Positions 9,628 through 17,923 of a stretch of DNA of 52,395 nt are shown in pieces. Position numbers and translations under genes: made by a program. This stretch comes from Chloroflexota bacterium (GTDB lineage Bacteria; Chloroflexota; Dormibacteria; CF-121). Location: positions 1 to 52,395 of the forward strand of contig VBDZ01000013.1 of NCBI GenBank assembly GCA_005881215.1, read 5' to 3'. Numbering within the stretch: the first letter of the stretch is position 1; each line of letters opens with the position of its first letter. The notes beneath the pieces were generated by a model. It worked only from the letters and a program-made list of their open reading frames with translations. It had not been told where the DNA came from and made no database searches.

Positions 9628-10977
9628 TTAGCTCGCCGTCACGATCACGGGCGACTGGTCCGAGCCGCCGGTGATCTGGGCGTTGCTGCTGTTGCCGGAG
9701 ACGACGTTCGGATGCGGCCCCAGCGAGGCCCCGTTGATCTTCGCCGTAAAGGTGATCACCAGGGTGGCGCCGTTGAAGCCGCCGGCCGGCACCACGAACG
9801 GGCCCCACTGCGGCGTCGCCGATCCGGCGGCCGGCTGCAGCCGCGAGCCGACTGATTTTCCATTGATCACGATCCCATTGGTCCCCTGGTAGCTAAAGCC
9901 CTGCGGCAGGGTATCGGTGACCGTCACCGACTGGGCGGCATCGGTGCTGTCGTTCTCGACCGTGATCACGTAGGTGACGGTCCCGTTTTGGGCCGCGTAC
10001 GGTGCGGTCGGGGCGACCGTCATGGTGATCGGCACCCTGGTGCCCTTGCCCACCGCGAGCGGTGCCGTATTGCCGATGGTTTGCGGCGGGATGTCCTTGA
10101 GGCCGGTGACGGCCGCGGTCAGGTTGTAGATTCCGGGGGCGACCCCGGGTAAGACTCGGGCCTGAAAGGTGAGCTGCAGCAGCCCGGCCGCGCCGTTGCT
10201 GGCCCCCGGGATATCCCAGGACGACCAGAGCGGGAGCAGGCTGTTTCCCGGTGGATCCACCGCGCTGACGCGCACGCTGTTGCCCACATAGCCGGTGGTC
10301 GCGTTATAGAGAAACCCCGGCGCCAGGCTGACCGAGACGGCCACCCCCTTCGCCACCGCGGAGCCGACGTTGCTCACCGAGATGACGTAGGTCGCCAGGC
10401 TGCCGGTGGTCACTTGTGCGCTCGCCGCCGCGGCGGTGAGCGTGAGCGACGGTCGTGGCTCGACCACCAGGCCGACCGGGTTGCTCTGGTCGATCTCGGC
10501 CGGCGTCGAGGTGATGACCTTGACCTGGTTCTGATAGTCGCCGGGCTTGACTGCCGCCTGCACCGTGAAGCTCAGGATCAGCTCGCTCAGCGTGTTGCCG
10601 TTACCGGCCGGTATCGTCCACGTTCCCCAGCGCGGATTTCCGGTGGCGGCCGGTTCGCTGGTCGCGGTCCGGATGGCGTTGCCCCCCAGGGTGGTGAACT
10701 CGTAGTAGCGAAAGCCCGCCGGCAGCACGTCCTCGATGGTCACGCCGCGGGCGGGTCCGGCACCGGTGTTGCGGATCGACAGCGTCAGCCCGGTGAACGC
10801 GCCGGGCGAGAGATGGCCCTTGTGGTCGGTGCCGGTGGTGGCATCGGTGCTCTGGCTGATGACCAGTCGTGAGGCAGCGCTGGGACCGCAGCCGCTAACG
10901 GCGAGCGGACCGAGCAGCAGCAGGCCGGCGGCCAGCACTCGGCGAGACGTGATTCGAAAACGCTTTCTGCAACTCAT
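9628..10977 (-). CDS. Lipoprotein with three DUF11 repeats
   Basis: From ATG 10977 the 449-aa product starts with basic residues, a hydrophobic core and the lipobox LAVSGC (Cys30), so it should be lipid-anchored on the outer face of the membrane. The rest is three Ig-like DUF11 repeats, recognisable by SIRNTGAGPARGVTIEDVLPAGF, ISVSNVGSAVAKGVAVS and ITVENDSTDAAQSVTVTDTLPQGF in turn. Composition is rich in Thr, Val, Gly and Ala and almost free of Cys, as in extracellular beta proteins. Such proteins are structural or adhesive; no enzyme motif is seen. Its first 83 bp, which encode the whole signal peptide, overlap the 3' end of maf in another frame. Confidence 0.85.
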   Translation of the reverse strand: MSCRKRFRITSRRVLAAGLLLLGPLAVSGCGPSAASRLVISQSTDATTGTDHKGHLSPGAFTGLTLSIRNTGAGPARGVTIEDVLPAGFRYYEFTTLGGNAIRTATSEPAATGNPRWGTWTIPAGNGNTLSELILSFTVQAAVKPGDYQNQVKVITSTPAEIDQSNPVGLVVEPRPSLTLTAAAASAQVTTGSLATYVISVSNVGSAVAKGVAVSVSLAPGFLYNATTGYVGNSVRVSAVDPPGNSLLPLWSSWDIPGASNGAAGLLQLTFQARVLPGVAPGIYNLTAAVTGLKDIPPQTIGNTAPLAVGKGTRVPITMTVAPTAPYAAQNGTVTYVITVENDSTDAAQSVTVTDTLPQGFSYQGTNGIVINGKSVGSRLQPAAGSATPQWGPFVVPAGGFNGATLVITFTAKINGASLGPHPNVVSGNSSNAQITGGSDQSPVIVTAS

Positions 10978-11572
10978 CCGGATTCTTTGCCGGAACCGGG
11001 ATCCCGCATTCGTCCAGCAATCGCCGGAGCAGGCGCATCGGCATCCCAACGACGTTGTCGTAGGGCCCGCGGATCGAGGCGATCAGGCGCCGGCCCTCGC
11101 CCTGTATAGCGTAAGCACCGGCCTTATCCTGCGCTTCACCGCTGCGGAGATAGGCGAGGATCTCCGGTTCAATTTCACGCATGGTGACATCCGTCCGAGA
11201 AACACCGTGAACCCGGCGCCCCGAACGCCCATCGATGACGTGCAGCGCGGTGTAGACCTGGTGGGTCCGGCCACTGAGCGCCCGCAGGAATTCCGCCGCC
11301 TGCTCCAGATCGCGCGGCTTGCCAAAAATCCGCCCTCGCAAGACGACCTCGGTGTCGGCGCCGAGGACGACCGCGTCCGGCATTCTTGCGGCCACCGCCT
11401 GGGCTTTGGCCGCGGCCGCCCAGGCCACGTAACGCATTGCCCCCAAGGGTGCCGGCGGACGCTCGTCGATGCCCGGCGGCACGGCTGAAAACGGAATCTG
11501 CCAGCGGGTCAACATCTCGATGCGGCGCGGCGAGGACGAGGCGAGCACCAGCGGGGGTGCGCTGTTTTTCAT
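10895..11572 (-). CDS. maf: Maf family nucleoside triphosphate pyrophosphatase
   Basis: The 225-aa product from ATG 11572 has the Maf marks LASSSPRRIEML (8-19), GADTEVVLRGRIFGKPRD, the SGRTHQVYTA loop, and the late AGAYAIQGEGRRLIASIRG and DNVVGMPM segments. Maf enzymes hydrolyse dTTP/UTP or modified pyrimidine nucleotides to monophosphates, a house-cleaning role. The ATG overlaps the preceding stop (ATGA). The family core ends near residue 195. The last 31 residues, rich in Ala, Arg and Ser, are translated from DNA that also encodes the lipoprotein signal peptide, so they may be non-functional tail. Confidence 0.92.
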   Translation of the reverse strand: MKNSAPPLVLASSSPRRIEMLTRWQIPFSAVPPGIDERPPAPLGAMRYVAWAAAAKAQAVAARMPDAVVLGADTEVVLRGRIFGKPRDLEQAAEFLRALSGRTHQVYTALHVIDGRSGRRVHGVSRTDVTMREIEPEILAYLRSGEAQDKAGAYAIQGEGRRLIASIRGPYDNVVGMPMRLLRRLLDECGIPVPAKNPDELQKAFSNHVSPSAGRRPAAARSARR

Positions 11573-13143
11573 CACCCGCCCAGACGCAGCATCCGCAGGA
11601 GCAGCGCCGGGGCGACGCCGCAGGCGATCGAGAGCGCCGGTCCGATCCAGCGGAGCGCCGTGCGCGGCCGCTCGGGCGCCGGCACCAGCGCATGCCGGTC
11701 GACCAGCGGAGCGAGTTGCAGTCCGGCCCAACTCAGGGCGGCGAGCAGCCCGAGGACCAGCGAGGCCTGCAGGTCGGCGACGACCGCCATTGCGGCGGCG
11801 GCGAAGGTGACCGCAGGCGGCCAGCTCGATCGCGCCAGCTCGACCATCCGTCCCGCCCACCCCGGGCGCCGCGGAGGAGCCTCGTCGATGCGCACCAGCA
11901 CCAGGTCGACCAGCAGCAACACCACCGCCAGGTCGCCAAGGCCGAGCGAATCGCGGGCGGCGATCGCGAGCAACAGCAGTCCCATGATCAACGGATCGCG
12001 GAGCGGATCGCGCCGGCTATCCCGAATGACCATGCTGATCAGGGCTCGGCAGCTGAGCAGGATGGCGCCCACGGCCGCAATCCATTGAAAGCGAACGAGC
12101 TGGCCGGTACTCAGGGAGCCGACGGCGAGCATCACCAGGAAGGTCGTCGCGGGGAGGGCCAGCACCCGAAGGAAACCGGTTCCGGCCGCGAACAGCATCA
12201 ACACCAGGCCGAGGGCGAGGCCGACGGCCTGGACTCGGGGACTCCACGACGACGTGCCGAGGGCGGCGAGCACCGGCATCAACCCCAGCAAGCCGGCCGC
12301 GATCCAGGCGGGCCGTTCCCCGTGCCGCTCGAGGACGGTGGCGACCGCGACCAGCGCCGCCAGCGCCGCCCATCGAAGGCTGGGCGCGGTCGCGATCAGC
12401 GCCAGCACGCCCAGCAACGCCACCCACTCGCTGCCGAGCGGCGTGACGACAACGCCGGCCACCAGCACTACCGCGATGGCCAGCAGAACCGGCCCGGTCA
12501 GATTGAGCGAGAGATCGAACAGCGTCACCCGCGCAAACGACGGGGCGGTGGCCGCGAGCGCGATCGCGACCGCGGCGAGCAGGAGCAGCAGGCCGCTGAT
12601 CGCCGGACGCAGCCGCCCGGGCACCCGCGCACGCTCGCCGGCGATCGGCATCAGGGCCAAGGCCCCGGCGACGCCCGCCGTCAGGGGGCCCGCGTTGACG
12701 GCGCAGAGGATCACGCCGGCCGCGCCGGCGATCATCAGGACCTGGCCCTGCAGCCGCTCCGGTTGGTCGGCGGGGCTGACGAGCCAGGCCACCCCCACGG
12801 CGCTCAAGAGCCAGGGCACCGCCGAGAGCAGCACCGGGTTTTCGCCGATTGGCAAACGCGAGGCGAGAAAGAGGGCCACCAGCATGCTGGCGGCGATGGT
12901 GACCCCACGCCGGGTCAGCCCCTCGAAGCTGGAGGGGACGCGCTGGGCCGGGCGGGAGAGCAACAGGATGGCCGCCAGTGGACCAATCGCCCAGGCGGTC
13001 GCGCTGGGGTCCACCAGCAGGGCGAGCGACCACGCGGCCGCCACCGCCATCGCGAATGTGCCGGCTTGCCGGCGCCGGCCGGCGCTGCCGTAGACGACCA
13101 GCAGGCCAACGGCGAAGAGCACCGCCGGCAGGTAGACGATCAC
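11572..13143 (-). CDS. Polytopic membrane protein, partner of the antiporter-like protein
   Basis: The long minus frame here extends to 13833, but its first part is arginine-rich shadow of the upstream gene. Hydrophobic sequence begins at GTG 13143, which overlaps the upstream stop as GTGA. That start gives 523 aa with about 14 transmembrane stretches joined by short Arg/Pro loops and almost no Lys. I recognise no motif. Tight coupling to an NADH-dehydrogenase-chain-5-like protein suggests both sit in one membrane complex, perhaps a divergent second antiporter-like subunit. Charged residues within the membrane are few. It is followed by maf with ATGA overlap. Confidence 0.75.
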   Translation of the reverse strand: MIVYLPAVLFAVGLLVVYGSAGRRRQAGTFAMAVAAAWSLALLVDPSATAWAIGPLAAILLLSRPAQRVPSSFEGLTRRGVTIAASMLVALFLASRLPIGENPVLLSAVPWLLSAVGVAWLVSPADQPERLQGQVLMIAGAAGVILCAVNAGPLTAGVAGALALMPIAGERARVPGRLRPAISGLLLLLAAVAIALAATAPSFARVTLFDLSLNLTGPVLLAIAVVLVAGVVVTPLGSEWVALLGVLALIATAPSLRWAALAALVAVATVLERHGERPAWIAAGLLGLMPVLAALGTSSWSPRVQAVGLALGLVLMLFAAGTGFLRVLALPATTFLVMLAVGSLSTGQLVRFQWIAAVGAILLSCRALISMVIRDSRRDPLRDPLIMGLLLLAIAARDSLGLGDLAVVLLLVDLVLVRIDEAPPRRPGWAGRMVELARSSWPPAVTFAAAAMAVVADLQASLVLGLLAALSWAGLQLAPLVDRHALVPAPERPRTALRWIGPALSIACGVAPALLLRMLRLGG

Positions 13144-14699
13144 GGTCGGACCGCTGCCATGCCGACCACCACCAGGAAGCCTCCCCAGAGCAACAGGCGG
13201 CTCCAACCTGGCAGCGCGCGCAACTGGCCGGGGAGCTTCAACCGCAGCTGAGCCCGCCGGCCGGCACGAGGCCGCGGCCGCAACGGCCACCGGCCTCCGA
13301 ACCGCCAGAGCGCCGCGCCCAGCACAACCGCGAGCCCGATCGACACCGGCAGCGCCGGCCACGCGCCGGCGGCGGTCCGGATCAACAAGAGGCTGGCGGC
13401 GACCGTCCCACCTTGCACCGCGCGCACCGTTCCGGCCGCCGGCAGCACCAGCGGATTCATGGCGATGATCGGGACGGCGGCGATCAGCAACAGCGCCCCG
13501 GCCCACGCGGTTGCCACGTCCATCCGGATGGATCTCGCGACCGTCGTGTCGAACAGGATCGCGACCAGCGCGAAGCCCACCGCCAGCGCCATGGGAACGA
13601 TGCCGATAGCGAGCCCGCGGGCATCGAGCGCGAGGCCGCCGAGCCAGATGCCCACGAAGGCGACGCTCCCCGGGATCATGGCCAGTTGCAGCAGCGACAG
13701 CGCATGGGCAGCGGACTCGCGCGGCACGCGCAGGCTGAGGAGGCCGGTGAGCGGGATCAACGTCAGCCAGAGCCAGGTGCCGGCGACCGTGAACAGCGGG
13801 TCGCCGCCAATCGAGAGCGCCAGCGCGATGCACGCCTGCGACCCCAGCAGCAACGGCGGCAGCCGCGCCCCTGTCCGCCGCCAGAGCGCGACGGCCGCCA
13901 GCGCGACCGCGAGAAGTGCCCCGCCGGCGAACAGGACCACGGCGATCCGTTGATCAGGCAGCTGTCCGCCCAGCAAGGCGAGCAACCGCAACAGGAGGTA
14001 CCCCGCGGGCGCCACCCAGGCGATCGCCGGCTCGAAGCTGACCGAGGCGGCCGGCCCGCCCATGCCCCAGGCCAGCGCGCCGACCCGGATCAGGACCGGC
14101 ACCAGGACGAGAAAGAACGTGGCCACGCCGAAGGTGTCCGACGGTACTCCGGAAAACGCGCTGGTCCCCACCGACTGGATGGCGCTGGCCGCGGCCAGCA
14201 ACAGCCCGATGTCAGCGATCTGCAGACTGATCCGCAGCCCCCGCCGGCGCGGGGCTGCCTCGTCCAACGCCCCGCTCCACGCCAGGGTCAGCACCTGCAG
14301 CGCGACGTAAACCAGCAGCAGGTTGTCGGCCATGATCACGGCCCCGGCAGCGGCGCTGGTCAGCAGCCAGCCGAGCCATGGCTCGCGGCGATCGCCGCGT
14401 ACACGCTGGCGCGCCAGCATCAAGAGCGCCGCGGTCGTCAGCGTGACGGCGGCAAACGCGAGCGACAGTCCATCCATGCGGATGGCCAGGTCGGCATAGG
14501 GAAAGGTGGTCAGGTAGGGAACGTCGACGTGTTCACCGGGCGCGAGGCGGAGCAGCTCGACCAGCGCGATGCCGGCGGCGACGGCGGTGGCGCCGAACGC
14601 GATCCAGCCGTTCGCCGGATTCCGTGGCCGCATTCGCACCATGGCGGCCGCCGCGAGCAGCACAAGGGGGGCGAGCAGCGCCTGGAGCGCGAGCGGCAT
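13140..14699 (-). CDS. Complex I / Mrp antiporter-like membrane subunit (NuoL/NuoM-type), divergent
   Basis: This 519-aa protein is hydrophobic throughout, with about 14 predicted transmembrane helices. The segment IRMDGLSLAFAAVTLTTAAL (about 73-92) resembles the RxDGLSL entry of NuoL, NuoM and MrpA/D, and MADNLLLVYVALQVLTLAWS (about 123-142) matches the next helix of the Proton_antipo_M domain. The usual Trp-Glu in that helix (typically WELM/WEL) reads LQVLTL here, so a key proton-path acid may be lost. No nuo, mrp or hyf genes adjoin it, only a second polytopic protein. It is a member of the family by fold, but ion pumping is uncertain. Confidence 0.72.
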   Translation of the reverse strand: MPLALQALLAPLVLLAAAAMVRMRPRNPANGWIAFGATAVAAGIALVELLRLAPGEHVDVPYLTTFPYADLAIRMDGLSLAFAAVTLTTAALLMLARQRVRGDRREPWLGWLLTSAAAGAVIMADNLLLVYVALQVLTLAWSGALDEAAPRRRGLRISLQIADIGLLLAAASAIQSVGTSAFSGVPSDTFGVATFFLVLVPVLIRVGALAWGMGGPAASVSFEPAIAWVAPAGYLLLRLLALLGGQLPDQRIAVVLFAGGALLAVALAAVALWRRTGARLPPLLLGSQACIALALSIGGDPLFTVAGTWLWLTLIPLTGLLSLRVPRESAAHALSLLQLAMIPGSVAFVGIWLGGLALDARGLAIGIVPMALAVGFALVAILFDTTVARSIRMDVATAWAGALLLIAAVPIIAMNPLVLPAAGTVRAVQGGTVAASLLLIRTAAGAWPALPVSIGLAVVLGAALWRFGGRWPLRPRPRAGRRAQLRLKLPGQLRALPGWSRLLLWGGFLVVVGMAAVRP

Positions 14700-14734
14700 T
14701 TAGTCGCTCGGCGGACAGTTAGCGCAACGCGGTG

Positions 14735-15202
14735 CTAACGCGCGATTCGGGGCGTCGGCACGGTGCCCTGCAGCGGGACTTCCTCGGCGCAGTAGGGGCA
14801 CACGCTCCATCCCAGCTTCAGCTGTTTGTTGCACCGTGGGCAGAGTTTACTGAACTGGGTCTTGCAGTGCGGACAGAGCACGTACTGCGAATCGATCGGC
14901 TCGCCGCAGCTCGGGCAGGGCCGCAACTCGCGCGCCGGCCCGCCTGGTTCGGCCAGGGCCGCGGTCTCAAGTTCCAGCGCGCGCCGCTCCGCCATGGTCA
15001 GCGGCGGCCGGATGATCATGTAGATGAACAGGCCGAAGATCGGTAGCACCAGCGAGAGGCCGGTGGCGAAAACGTGGAACAGGACGCTGTTCGAGCGCTC
15101 GCGAGCGTCACGGAACGCCCAGTAGGAGAGGCTGAGCCAGAAGGCCAGCAGGTAGAAGACGACGATGAACAGCAACGGCCGCAGCGGCTTGAGATCAGGC
15201 AA
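14735..15202 (-). CDS. Zinc-ribbon membrane protein
   Basis: The 155-aa product has two transmembrane helices (about 8-30 and 42-64). A short acidic linker leads to two zinc ribbons at the C-terminus, CPSCG...CPHC (about 105-122) and CPRC...CPYC (about 125-142), eight cysteines in four CxxC knuckles. Double zinc-ribbon (DZR-type) domains commonly mediate protein contacts. The function is unknown. It lies 37 bp behind valS and 35 bp before the antiporter-like gene, which suggests one transcript and possibly a membrane scaffold role for the two large hydrophobic proteins downstream. Confidence 0.8.
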   Translation of the reverse strand: MPDLKPLRPLLFIVVFYLLAFWLSLSYWAFRDARERSNSVLFHVFATGLSLVLPIFGLFIYMIIRPPLTMAERRALELETAALAEPGGPARELRPCPSCGEPIDSQYVLCPHCKTQFSKLCPRCNKQLKLGWSVCPYCAEEVPLQGTVPTPRIAR

Positions 15203-15239
15203 TGTGTCTCCCCACCGTGTTCAATTTGTCTCCGCTACC

Positions 15240-17852
15240 TTACCGTACTTCCGCGTCAGGGCCCAAGAGCCCGCGCAGGCGTTCCACCGCGGCCTGCGCC
15301 TGGTGCAGCCGGTCGCCTTCGCGCTCGACGACGGGTCGCGGCGCCTTGCCGGTGAAGTCCGGGTTGCCGAGCTTCTTCTCGATGGACTCGATCTCGGCGA
15401 GTTTCTTTTGCAGCTCGGCCTGCAGTCGCTGGCGTTCAGCCGCATCCCCCTGGGGGAGGCCGAGCCGGACCGTGGTCGGCCCCACCACCACCACCGCCTG
15501 TGGCATTCCCTCGGGAAGCTCGCCATTCAGCTCGAGCTGGGCCAGCGTCGCCAGGTAGCTCCGCCCCACCGGCTCGGTCAGGAGCGGACGTGACGACACC
15601 AGCTGAGCGGGCTGCCGGCGCCCCCGCGGATCAGACGCATGGCGGAGGTTGCGCACCCGCCGCACCACCTCGAGCAAGTGCCCCATCTCCTCGATCAGGT
15701 GCCGGTCCTCCACCGTCTCATCCGGCAGCGGCCACGCCGCGTACATGATGGTTTCGCCTACGTGCGGCAATCGCTGCCAGAGTTCCTCGGTCACGAAGGG
15801 CATGATCGGGTGCAGCAGCCGCAGGGTCGTCTCCAGCACGTCGATGGCGACCGCCTGCGCCGTCCGGGTCGAGGCATCACCGGCCTGCAGGCGCGGCTTG
15901 ATCAGCTCCAGGTAGTCGTCGGCGAACTCGTGCCAGGCGAATTCGTAGAGGGCGTCGATCGCCGGCCCGAACTCGAAGCGCGCAAACGCCTGCGTCACCA
16001 AGCGGGTGACGGCACTCATCCGTCCCAGGATCCAGGCGTCGGCCGGCTCCATCAACGACTCATCGATCGGGAGCGGCCTGCCGCCCTCCGGGAGCTTGGC
16101 GACCAGCAAGCGGGTCGCGTTCCAGAGCTTGTTGGCAAACAGCTGATAGGACTTGATCTTCTCCTCGGAGAACCGAATGTCCTGCCCGCTGGTGCCGAAG
16201 TAGGCACACCAGGCCCGGGTGGCATCCGCGCCGTAGCGCTCGATCACCTCCAGCGGGTCGACCCCCGTGCCCAGCGATTTGCTCATCCGCCGTCCGTCGG
16301 GAGCGAGCACCGTGCCGTGGATCAGGACGTCCGAGAACGGCACGGCGTTCAGGAAGTGCAGGCTCGTGAAAACCATGCGGGCGACCCAGAGATAGAGGAT
16401 GTCGCGAGCCGTGTCGAGCACCTGGGTTGGATAGAAGCGGCGCAGGTCCTGGGTGTCGTTCGGCCATCCCAGGGTGACGAACGGCCAGAGCGACGAGGAG
16501 AACCAGGTATCGAGGACATCCGGGTCCTGGGCCAGATGGCGATCGCCACACTGCTCGCAGGCCTCTGGATCCTTGAGATACGCGATCGCATGGCCGTTGG
16601 CGCAAGTCCACACCGGGATCCGGTGCCCCAGCCACAGCTGCCGGGAGATGTTCCAGTCACGGATGTTGCGCATCCAGCGCAGGTACTGCTCTCGCCAGCG
16701 ATCCGGATGGAAGCGGAGCTCGTTGGTCTCCGCCACTGCGATCGCCGGTCCCGCCAGCGGCTTCATCCTGACCCACCACTGGGCCGAGACCAGCGGCTCG
16801 ATCACCGCACCGCAGCGGTCGCAGTGTCCGACCGAATGGTGATAGGGCTCGATCTTCTGCAAGGCGCCCTCGGCCTGCAGCGACTCGACGATGCGGCTGC
16901 GTGCCTTCGGCACCGACAGCCCGTCGAGCTCCGGCACCTCGGGGATATTCATCCGGCCGTCGAGGTGCAGGATGCTGCGCACCTCGAGGTGGTGGCGCTC
17001 GCCGATTTCGTAGTCGGTGACGTCGTGCCCGGGCGTTACCTTGATGGCGCCGGTCCCGAATTCCTGGTCGACCGCCTCGTCGGCCACGATCGGCACTCGG
17101 CGATGCACGATGGGTAGCGTCACGAACTTGCCAATCAGGTCTTTGTAGCGCCAGTCGTCCGGGTGGACGGCGACCGCGGTGTCCCCCACCATCGTCTCCG
17201 GGCGAGCGGTGGCCACCGTGATCACGCCGCCGCCTTCGACCGGATAGTCGAGGTAATAGAGCTGGTCGTCGGTCTCTTCGTACTGGACCTCGAGGTCGGA
17301 GATCGCACTCTGGTCGCGAGGACACCAGTTGACGATCCGGGGGCCACGATAGATCAGCCCTTCCCGCCAGAGTTGCACGAACACGTAGCGGATCGCCTCG
17401 ATGTAGGTCGGATCCATGGTGAAGCGGATCCGTGACCAGTCGGCGCTGAACCCGAGCCGGCGCATCTGCCGCAGGATGGTGGTGCCGGTGGTGTCGTACC
17501 ACGCCTGCACCAGCCGGTCCCAGGCTTCCCGGCCGATCTTTTCTTTGGTCGTCCCTTTCTTGGCCAGCTGCTTTTCCAGCACGTTCTGAGTCGCGATCGC
17601 CGCGTGGTCGGTGCCCGGCACCCAGAGCGCGGCGTCGCCCAGCATCCGATGCCAGCGGATCAGCACGTCCTGCAGGGTGTACATCGCATGCCCCATGTGC
17701 AGGTCGCCGGTGATGTTCGGTGGCGGCATGGAGATGGTGAAGGTCTTGCCGGTCAGACTTTCGCGCGGCTTGAAGTAGCCGCGCTGATCCCAGGTGTCAT
17801 ACCAGCGCTGCTCGACGGACTTGGGATCGTAGCGGGTCTCCACGTTGGCCAC
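15240..17852 (-). CDS. valS: Valyl-tRNA synthetase
   Basis: This 870-aa class I synthetase charges tRNA-Val. Seen: the HIGH-type motif in PPPNITGDLHMGHA (44-57), the editing (CP1) domain with TARPETMVGDTAVAV and GTGAIKVTPGHD, and the second ATP motif RMSKSLGTG (about 520-528). There is an anticodon-binding helical domain and a C-terminal coiled coil (about 800-868) ending near LLGPDAEV. Length is normal. The start is GTG 17852, with no convincing ribosome site. Only 71 bp separate it from the divergent Asp-box lipoprotein gene, too short for a T-box leader. It appears to head the long minus-strand transcript. Confidence 0.97.
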   Translation of the reverse strand: MANVETRYDPKSVEQRWYDTWDQRGYFKPRESLTGKTFTISMPPPNITGDLHMGHAMYTLQDVLIRWHRMLGDAALWVPGTDHAAIATQNVLEKQLAKKGTTKEKIGREAWDRLVQAWYDTTGTTILRQMRRLGFSADWSRIRFTMDPTYIEAIRYVFVQLWREGLIYRGPRIVNWCPRDQSAISDLEVQYEETDDQLYYLDYPVEGGGVITVATARPETMVGDTAVAVHPDDWRYKDLIGKFVTLPIVHRRVPIVADEAVDQEFGTGAIKVTPGHDVTDYEIGERHHLEVRSILHLDGRMNIPEVPELDGLSVPKARSRIVESLQAEGALQKIEPYHHSVGHCDRCGAVIEPLVSAQWWVRMKPLAGPAIAVAETNELRFHPDRWREQYLRWMRNIRDWNISRQLWLGHRIPVWTCANGHAIAYLKDPEACEQCGDRHLAQDPDVLDTWFSSSLWPFVTLGWPNDTQDLRRFYPTQVLDTARDILYLWVARMVFTSLHFLNAVPFSDVLIHGTVLAPDGRRMSKSLGTGVDPLEVIERYGADATRAWCAYFGTSGQDIRFSEEKIKSYQLFANKLWNATRLLVAKLPEGGRPLPIDESLMEPADAWILGRMSAVTRLVTQAFARFEFGPAIDALYEFAWHEFADDYLELIKPRLQAGDASTRTAQAVAIDVLETTLRLLHPIMPFVTEELWQRLPHVGETIMYAAWPLPDETVEDRHLIEEMGHLLEVVRRVRNLRHASDPRGRRQPAQLVSSRPLLTEPVGRSYLATLAQLELNGELPEGMPQAVVVVGPTTVRLGLPQGDAAERQRLQAELQKKLAEIESIEKKLGNPDFTGKAPRPVVEREGDRLHQAQAAVERLRGLLGPDAEVR

Positions 17853-17923
17853 CTAGTTTATCGAGGCTTTCGCGCTCGAGGCGAACTCGAAACTCTTCGG
17901 CCGTTTGACCGTTCACCTGGTAG

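Noticed and set aside
13144..13833. N-terminal 230-codon extension of the polytopic membrane protein
   Set aside because: It is the off-frame of the antiporter-like gene; hydrophobic sequence starts at GTG 13143 with a GTGA overlap.
11386..14738. Very long plus-strand open frames (up to 621 and 586 codons) opposite the two polytopic membrane genes
   Set aside because: They are Arg/Gln/Gly/Pro-rich without any domain, and they mirror hydrophobic minus-strand genes with clear family features.
15639..17117. A 492-codon plus-strand frame inside valS
   Set aside because: It is the antisense of a full-length synthetase with intact motifs; its composition is typical of GC-rich shadow.
17853..17923. 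Possible T-box riboswitch before valS
   Set aside because: The gap of 71 bp is too short and no T-box core or specifier stem is seen.
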